From assembly GCA_003996215.1 (NCBI GenBank), contig QJPP01001624.1, positions 62,001-126,000 on the forward strand: a DNA stretch of 64,000 nucleotides. The letters run 5' to 3'. The notes beneath the pieces are model-generated. The model did not search any database. It had not been told where the DNA came from and was given only the letters and a program-made list of their open reading frames with translations. Shown here in pieces: positions 57,930 through 64,000 of this stretch (the stretch's first letter is position 1; every line of letters starts with the position of its first letter). A program made the translations under genes and the position numbers. Source of the stretch: Jaltomata sinuosa (Eukaryota; Streptophyta; Magnoliopsida; Solanales; Solanaceae).

Positions 57930-58828
57930 TTAGTACATCGAACTGTCCTTTTGAAGAAATTGTTCCCTATCAACAGCTTTCTTCAAGAAACTATTCTCTT
58001 CAAGTACCATTTGAATTGGCAAGAACCCTAAACCATTAGCCATAGCCACCATCATCTCCTTTGTCTCCTGTTTAAATTCCTCTAAATCTACCGTCCCGTT
58101 CGAGTCGTGATCGAATTGAACGAAGATTGAGCTATAAACTCGAGAAACCTCGTTCGGATCCGTTTTCACGTCGATACCAAAATGCGTATCGAAGACCCTC
58201 AACCCCTGCAAGATCAGTAGCGAAATCAAAATTTTTGTTAAGATCATTCATGATTTAATATATATTTATAAAAAGTAACTATTGTTATTTTATATATATA
58301 AGTATATATAATTTCCGACAAAGAATATTTTAATGATTGATAGCCCTTCAGTCTATATGGCTCCACCACTACCATCAACTCTTTCAACATTTCTGACCTT
58401 GTTGAGGATTTAATATATCTATAAAAAGTCATTCTGATTTATATATGCAATATAATTTTTTATAATATAACAGTATAATTTTTTCGATAAAGAATGTTCA
58501 GCTGATGATCCTTCTGTCTACATGCAATTCTTTCAGCATTTCTAGCCATGTTCAAGATTTACTCCATAATATATATCTATAAAAAATCATTCTGACATAT
58601 GTATAAATAATATAATTTTCTATATATTTAAATTTATAATTAAGGGTGTTCAGCTGATCACCCTTCATGTGACTCTTACCTGCAGCTCTTTCAACATTTC
58701 CGAATAAGAAAGCATGCCATCGTGGTCTCTATCGAGGTTTCTGAAGCGTTCCGCGATGATTCGCCGAACGCTTCTTCGTCTTCGACGAAACTAAGGATCG
58801 TCGCACCGTCCAAAACTTCTACGCTCAT
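57930..58828 (-). pseudogene. EF-hand protein gene with a one-base frameshift in exon 1
   Basis: Minus-strand exons are 58828-58680 and 58205-57930, joined by CTGCAG|GTAAGA and TTGCAG|GGGTT. Exon 1 opens with MSVEVLDGATILSFVEDEEA FGES, then the conserved continuation (IAERFRNLDRDHDGMLSYSE, an EF-hand loop, then MLKELQ) is in another frame. One base appears missing at the GAATC|ATCGCG point near 58754; as written the frame runs into a TGA. Exon 2 is clean: LRVFDTHFGIDVKTDPNEV, a second EF-hand FDHDSNGTVDLEEF, and GLGFLPIQMVLEENSFLKKA. Without the lesion the protein would be 141 aa, a plant EF-hand family of unknown role. Either a pseudogene or a base-calling error. Confidence 0.78.
58230..58700. 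repeat. Tandem repeat in the EF-hand intron that includes the exon 1 end
   Basis: Three diverged units of about 150-165 bases. Each carries a piece like the end of exon 1 (CTCTTTCAACATTTC at 58379, ATTCTTTCAGCATTTC at 58527, CTCTTTCAACATTTCCG at 58685), preceded by CCTTCAGTCTA-, CCTTCTGTCTAC- or CCTTCATGTGAC-type sequence and followed by ATATATCTATAAAAA blocks. Confidence 0.7.
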
Positions 58829-59020
58829 TTTGTGGTGTTAATTTGTAGATGTTGAAATATAAGTAATAATTTGTTGTGTTGATGAAGAAATTCTCATGCT
58901 TTGTGATTCTATTTATAGAATATTGCATGTAAAAGAAAAGTTTTGAATCTAGTCAGTACTTTTTGTCAAATATTGGAAGACTACCAATTTTGAGTTGCTA
59001 GTTTAGGCAGTTAATTACTG

Positions 59021-59672
59021 CTCCCTCCCTCCGTTCCTAAATACTTGTCATCTTTACTAAAAATAAATGTTTCGTAATATTTTCTTCGTTTTCTTATCTT
59101 GAGCCGAGGGTTCATCGAAAACAACATATTTTACTTCACCTCCGAGGTAAAGATACAATCTGCATACATTTTACCTTCCCCAGACCTCACTTTGTGTGTT
59201 ATTGTTGTTGTTGTACTCCCTTCGTTCATTTTTATTTGTCACTTATTCCTAAAATATAATTTTCATTTTTACTTGTCACTTTTAACATATCAAGGAAAAA
59301 CAATTTTTTTTTCTTCATGTTTTACCCTTAACATTAATTACTTACTTCTCAAATCATTTTTCAAGATTTAATGTTAAACATCAATTAATAGGGGTAGTGT
59401 GGTAAAATAGTCATGTCAATTATTGTTTTCTTAATGGACGTGTCAAGTCCAAATGTGACAAGTAAAAATTGAACGGAGGGCGTAATTGTCATTTTATAAA
59501 ATCAAAATATAATTAGTTATTTATTTCTACTTTTACACTTAGTCATAAATATAGAGAGATATTAATATAGTGCAAAAGAGAGAAGTATTAAATAAAGAGC
59601 AGTCCTCTAATTAATGTTTTTCTTAAGAAGCATGTAACAAAAAATATGATAAATATTTAGAAACGGAGGGAG
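59021..59672. mobile_element. Stowaway-like MITE containing a LINE/SINE tail and a second MITE
   Basis: The outer ends are CTCCCTCCCTCCGTTCCTAA and TTTAGAAACGGAGGGAG. Inside lie a LINE/TS-type tail (59101-59215, GAGCCGAGGGTTCATCGAAA to GTTGTTGTTG) and, starting right after it, an inner Stowaway-like MITE 59216-59482 (CTCCCTTCGTTCATTTTTAT to AAAAATTGAACGGAGGGCG). TA lies at the junctions. Order of events: outer MITE, then retro-insertion, then inner MITE. Confidence 0.75.
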
Positions 59673-60469
59673 TAGTAGTAAATCTCCTTTAATTTGTAGG
59701 AGTCAACCAGACTAATAAAGTGCCTATGTATTTTGAATTTTGGCACACAGATTAATAATTTAAATCTTTTTGTAGGAGTCAACCAGACTAATAAATTAAG
59801 TGCCTGTGTATTTTGAATTCTAGCACATAGATTAATAATGTAAACTTGTTCGTAGTAGTCAACGAGTGAATATATAATAATGTGTTTGTGGTTCGACTTT
59901 TCTTTTTAATCTTTTCTTATAATCTAGAAATTCTCGAGGACTCGTGGCACACGATTTGAAATTCAAGAAATAATAAATTTATTCCTCTATATTTTGTTCT
60001 TCAATTAAATGTTTGACTTTTGCTTACGATATAATTTGAACTTGGACGTATGCCTAAGTCACACATCAGAAGGTAGACATACCACATGGAGCATAAATGG
60101 ATGTAGCGGGATTGATAGTATAATTTTATGAACTAAATTACCAACGATTCTAGCGGGATTGGTGAATTCCCCCATCATTAAGAAGTAGCGGAGCCACTAG
60201 ACCTTCGACTAATGAAGGGGTTCCAATTGAATTCCTATCATTGAAAAATTATTTTAGGTTGCAAGTTAGAATTTATTGAATTTTCTCATTAAAATTCCTG
60301 ATGAAAATGTGAGATCTCGAATTCAAATTTACAAAATGAAAAACTCCAAATAGAACAAGCTAGCATGCTTGGCAAGTGAATTTCAAATATCGAATGATCG
60401 AATAAAAAAAAAGTAATGTTGGGACTAAGAAAGCTACAAAAGCATTATATGTTGTTTTAGGCACTAGTG
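59673..60469. other. Spacer with a short direct repeat
   Basis: GTAGGAGTCAACCAGACTAATAAA-type sequence followed by TGTATTTTGAATT and CACA-AGATTAATAAT occurs at 59695 and again at 59773, with a third weaker copy near 59850, a decayed tandem repeat of about 80 bases. About 60180-60300 matches a decayed repeat with AGTAGCGGAGCCACTAGA. No gene is supported. Confidence 0.45.
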
Positions 60470-60720
60470 TTGCAAAGCCATCAGATTATTAGCAAGCTAT
60501 TCTGCGTGGAGCCGATGGACCATGTTTTTTTATTGCTCTATCGATTGACTGTTATATATAAAAGACATCTCGATGTATTAAAGTTTTTGTCATGTGCGGA
60601 GTTGAAGGAAAGATCGGATCAAAGGGGTCTATTGTACGCAATTTATTTTGTATTTCTGCAAAAGGCTCGAATATGACAACAACTTTACCAGTTATGCAAG
60701 TTTCTCCTTCAAAAATAAAA
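60470..60720 (+). mobile_element. Degraded copy of the 1065-1289 SINE
   Basis: GGTCTATTGTACGCAATTTA, TTTGTATTTCTGCAAAAGGC, ACAACTTTACCAGTTATGCA and GTTTCTCCTTC align with the SINE at 1065-1289. The 5' part and B box are decayed. It abuts the tRNA-Lys gene. Confidence 0.65.
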
Positions 60721-60730
60721 TAAAAAACAC

Positions 60731-60801
60731 GCCGTCTGTGGGGATCGAACCCACGGCCACGTGGTTAAAAGCCACGCGCTCTACCACTGAGCTAAGACGG
60801 C
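60731..60801 (-). tRNA. tRNA-Lys (anticodon UUU)
   Basis: The minus strand folds as a complete 71-base cloverleaf: acceptor GCCGTCT/AGACGGC, D arm GCTC-AGTGGTA-GAGC, anticodon stem CGTGG/CCACG with loop CTTTTAA (anticodon TTT), variable TGGCC, T arm GTGGG-TTCGATC-CCCAC. All stems are perfectly paired, CCA is not encoded and there is no intron, as for a nuclear plant tRNA. A T-run terminator on the minus strand (TGTTTTTTATTTTATTTTT, 60712-60729) lies directly 3'. Confidence 0.95.
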
Positions 60802-61822
60802 TATAGATTGATTATTATATATTTATAATAATATTTGATATTTAAATAATATTAAACTATTATAAGTAAAAAAATGCATAAATCTAATTTTTTTTTTTTA
60901 ATTTTATAAGAATAACAAAACTATTTAAATTTTATATTTTAAATCTTAAAAATATCCATACTTCACTAACTAAAAATTAAAGTACATTTTAGTGATGGTA
61001 TTTTGGAGGCCCTTTCAAATGCTGGGTTGCGCTAGGCTAGGGTATTGAAGTCTCTAGCCTTAATCAATCCGTTTTGACAGTTCTTCTATAGTCCTTGTTT
61101 CACCACCGAAAGAAAGATTGCGCTCTGTAATACTATATTTATCACGATTCATTAAGCTCATACCACTTATTGTCCGTTTTGACTCAACAGACCTCACAAT
61201 TTGTCTCTTGAACTACAACATCATCGAGCTCAATGGCGCGCACAATAAAATATAATTTATATTAAGGCATATATCATGGAGTCTTATAAAGTCTCTCTAC
61301 TTTTCTTTCCCATTCTCAAGTGACATTCGCATAAGATATCATAAGCACTACTTTTTCAAAAACTTTGTCAATCTAAAAATCTGTTAGTTCTTTTCTTGAT
61401 TTACCCTTCATCATGAACGACACAAACTATAAGGATGAAAATTATTTACATTTCCCGAACTTTAAAAATCACAATTCTCTTCTAATGTGCGAAAAAATGC
61501 CTGTAAAATAAGGATGTTCGAAGGAATTTCCGATCTAAGTTGACAACAAATTATTACTATGTATTAAGCCTAATTTCTATAACAAGTGCATGACCAAAAG
61601 TAGTCCAAAACGACCAAGTTATTTTAGGAAGATAGAAGTAGTATTATTACTACATAAAATTAAAGGATATTTTGGTACATTTAACATATTCTTCTTTACT
61701 TTTTAAAATTTCGTACCAAGTCAAAACATGATAAATGAATTAAAACGAGAAAAATATTTATTGGGAAGGGCATAAATTAAATAACAACACAAATAGGGGT
61801 AAAAGTGCAAATGACCCTATTA
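60802..61822. other. Spacer, no gene recognised
   Basis: AT-rich with one mixed-composition stretch at 61000-61330 (GCTGGGTTGCGCTAGGCTAG, ATCATCGAGCTCAATGGCGC) that is not matched elsewhere in the window and contains no long open frame. Confidence 0.4.
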
Positions 61823-61985
61823 CTCCCCCTGTTTCAATTTGTTTGACCTATTTTGACTTGTCACGGAGTTTAAAAAATTAAAGAAAACTTTTGAAACTTG
61901 TGGTCTTAAATTAAATATATGTAAAATATATTAAAATATCCTTTTGTGATATTAAATATGTCACGTGAAAAGTTATAATTAAAAA
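61823..61985. mobile_element. Truncated Stowaway-like MITE in the APS reductase promoter
   Basis: The left end CTCCCCCTGTTTCAATTTGT and body (TTGACTTGTCACGGAGTTTA, CTTGTGGTCTTAAATTAAAT) are present; the right end is missing. It lies 160-320 bases before the ATG at 62142. Confidence 0.65.
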
Positions 61986-62141
61986 CATGTCCAGGTTCAA
62001 TGAACCTGTATGGTCACCCTCTTCAAGAACATTTTTTCTCTCTCTTATAAATCAGAAGAAAAAAAAAATCAGCAAAATTTCACAAATTTTGTTTTGAAAA
62101 AGTCTTGGAATTGAAAATTTTGTGTTTGAGATTTGTGAAAA

Positions 62142-64000
62142 ATGGCATTGGCTTTCAGTTCTTCAACTGTAATTCATAGCTCTCTTTCTTCATCTTCTTA
62201 TGAACAACAACAACAACCCAAAGGTACCCATTTTACCCCTTTTTTTTAGTTTTTATTTATTTTTTATCTCTTAAATTTTTAATTTTTTTCACTTAAATCT
62301 GTAAATGTGATGAAGATCAGAGGATTTTATCATCTGGGTTTTGTTTACTTTTTCCTTTTTATTTGTTTTGGTTCTCAAATTTTCAATTTTTACACTTAAT
62401 ACTGTAAATGTGATGAAGATGATGTAATGATCCTCATGGTTGTTTTGTTTTTTTCTGTGTGTTTTACACCCTTTTCGTAGCTTCTGTATATTATTTGTCA
62501 TTTGCGGGATGGGTGACACGATTACCGAGGTGATCAGAATGGATATTGAGTGTGTTTTTCAGGTTTGAAAGTGGAGAAGTTTGATCAAAGTCAATATTTT
62601 AGGTTAAGGAGCTCCAAATAATATTACTCCCTCCAGTTTAATTTGTTTGAGCTACTTTTTATTTTAGTCCGTTTAAAAAAGAACGACCCTTTCCCTTTTT
62701 AGTCACTTTTTAATTTCAATTTTCTACCTGACATATTTTAGACCACAAGATTAAAGGGTATTTTAGTACATTTCATATATCTTTAATTCAAGACCACAAG
62801 ATTCAAAAGTATTATGTATTTTCTTAAATTTCGTGCCAAGTCAAAGCAGGTCAATTAATTTGAAACGGGGGGAGTATTATCTGAGTTTCGTTTTCTTTTA
62901 TGTTGTAGTTCTCAACTTTTCAATTTTTACACTTAATACTGTAAATGTAATGAAGATGATGTGATGATCCTAATGGTCATTTTGTTTTTTCTGCGTGTTT
63001 TCCCTGTTTTACACATTTCTGTAGCTTCTGTATGTCATTTGTGACCCGTGGTGATGGGTGACATGATTATCGAGGTGATCAGAATGGGTATTGAGTGAGT
63101 TTTTCAGGTTTGAAAGGGGAGAAGTTTGACCAAAGTGAACATTTTAGGTTAACGAGCTCAAAATAATATTGTCATTTGGGTTTCGTTTTTTCCCCCTTTT
63201 TTTCTGTTTTGGCTCTCAAATTTTCATTTTTTTCACTTAAAACTGTAAATGTGATGAAATAAGAGAATTTGATCGTTTGGTTTTTGTTTTTTCCCCTTTT
63301 TTGGTCTCATTTGCTGATTATTTTTGATATATGTTTTTACAGTTTAACAAATGGGTATCACTCAGCCAATAGATCAGCCTCAAATTCCATTGAAAGCAGT
63401 GAATTTTACTCAGAGGCGTTTCGCTATGAAGCCATTAGTTCCATTAGCAGCAACTACTGTTGCTCCTGGTGAGTTAATTACTCCTTCCGTTTCAATTTGT
63501 TTATCTCGTTTTGACTTGACACAGAGTTTAATAAAGTAAAGATCACTATTGAATCTTGTGGTCTTAAACTAAAGATACGCGGAATGTACCAAAATGTCTT
63601 TTAATCATGTAGTCTTAAACATGACAGGTGGAAAGTTGATTTAAGGAATTGTCAAAAAAGAAAAGAAACATTCTTTTTGAAACGGACTAAAAAGGACAAT
63701 AAGACAAATAAATTGAAACAACGAGAGTAGATTTTAGTAATTTGTCTGAATTTGTGTGATTTACTGCTAATTTTGTAAAGGAAATGACTGGATTTTTGTA
63801 TTTTGTTTGTGGGGGTTTAGAGGTGGAAGAGAAAGCAGAGGCTGAGGATTATGAGAAACTAGCGAAGGCGCTAACAAATGCTTCCCCTTTGGAGATTATG
63901 GATAAGGCGCTTGAGAAATTTGGAAGTGATATTGCCATTGCTTTCAGGTATACTTATTGGTTTCACATTCTGCATTAGGGTAGCGTCCCTTTCCCGGACC
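62142..64000 (+). CDS. APR: 5'-adenylylsulfate (APS) reductase, plastid, first three exons; in-frame stop in exon 2
   Basis: Exons in window are 62142-62223, 63343-63468 and 63821-63947; the next exon is off the edge. Frame is kept at each junction (phases 1, 1, 2). The start MALAFSSSTVIHSSLSSSS is a Ser-rich plastid transit peptide. Exon 3 gives EVEEKAEAEDYEKLAKALTN and ASPLEIMDKALEKFGSDIAI AF, the start of the APR reductase domain, which reduces APS to sulfite in sulfur assimilation with glutathione via a C-terminal thioredoxin-like domain (not in window). Oddity: exon 2 begins GTT TAA CAA ATG, where the family has Val-Ser-Gln, so a TCA codon reads TAA. Possible bypasses are a downstream in-frame acceptor (AAAG|CAGTG, 63397) or ATG 63351. 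The window's last 25 bases look like the start of a SINE. Confidence 0.85.
62281..63300. repeat. Tandem-duplicated sequence in APR intron 1
   Basis: Four related blocks begin near 62289, 62384, 62911 and 63219 with TTTTTCACTTAAATCTGTAA-type sequence (CACTTAATACTGTAAATGTG, TGATGAAGAT). The blocks at 62384-62620 and 62911-63170 are long copies sharing GTAGCTTCTGTAT, GGTGATCAGAATGG, TTTTCAGGTTTGAAAG and GAGAAGTTTGA. Confidence 0.8.
62627..62874. mobile_element. Stowaway-like MITE
   Basis: CTCCCTCCAGTTTAATTTGT at the left and TAATTTGAAACGGGGGGAG at the right, bounded by TA, within APR intron 1 between the two long tandem copies. Confidence 0.82.
63481..63727. mobile_element. Stowaway-like MITE
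   Basis: CTCCTTCCGTTTCAATTTGT at the left and AAATTGAAACAACGAGAG at the right. The body is closely similar to 24338-24573 (TTGACTTGACACAGAGTTTA, ATCTTGTGGTCTTAAACTAA, GACGGACTAAAAAGGA-type). It starts 12 bases after exon 2 of the APR gene. Confidence 0.78.

Noticed and set aside
1..64000. CRISPR arrays, operons, bacterial promoters, phage or viral genes
   Set aside because: None seen. All direct repeats are SINE/MITE/tandem types of plant nuclear DNA and genes are intron-containing.
63972..64000. GCATTAGGGTAGCGTCCCTT and the last bases as a SolS-type SINE
   Set aside because: It resembles the SINE core (GCATTAGGGTAG and CCCTTTCCCGGACC), but only about 29 bases are visible, too few to call.

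Overview
The window is nuclear DNA of a flowering plant, almost certainly Solanaceae and most likely the genus Solanum. The evidence is: genes with many GT-AG introns, AT-rich intergenic DNA packed with Solanaceae-type SINEs and MITEs, an RTE-type LINE, a nuclear tRNA gene, and a CDPK whose N-terminus matches the potato/tomato CDPK1 type. No bacterial, organellar or viral gene is seen.

Left part (1-18 kb): the 5' three exons of a minus-strand secreted/GPI-anchored SPARK-type protein, then a plus-strand mitochondrial Iojap-related (RsfS-like) gene with a GC-AG intron. Two paralogous copies of one segment (the upstream region of the first gene and a copy beyond the second gene) flank the Iojap gene. 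Next comes 8 kb of gene-free DNA holding a 911-bp hAT-type element with an 8-bp target duplication.

Middle part (18-44 kb): a small N-myristoylated PADRE-type stress protein; a decayed RTE LINE; a complete eight-exon calcium-dependent protein kinase (581 aa); a six-exon gene of unassigned family whose middle resembles the Crypton-derived tyrosine-recombinase domain of animal ZMYM/KIAA1958 proteins but lacks the HxxR pair; and, convergent to it, an intact single-coding-exon CC-NB-LRR immune receptor with a leader intron.

Right part (44-64 kb): a MITE-rich stretch, a senescence-regulator S40 gene with a broken tandem copy, an ATG8 autophagy gene (123 aa), a two-exon EF-hand gene with a one-base frameshift, a tRNA-Lys(UUU), and the first three exons of a plastid APS reductase gene with an in-frame stop at the start of exon 2. 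The last two lesions may be real or may be sequence errors.

The genes do not form one pathway. Several are signalling or stress genes (CDPK, NLR, PADRE, S40, ATG8). The strongest candidate for something undescribed is the recombinase-like gene at 33.8-38.7 kb. Exon borders were set by hand from splice sites, reading-frame phase and family conservation; alignments to families are from memory and were not run.
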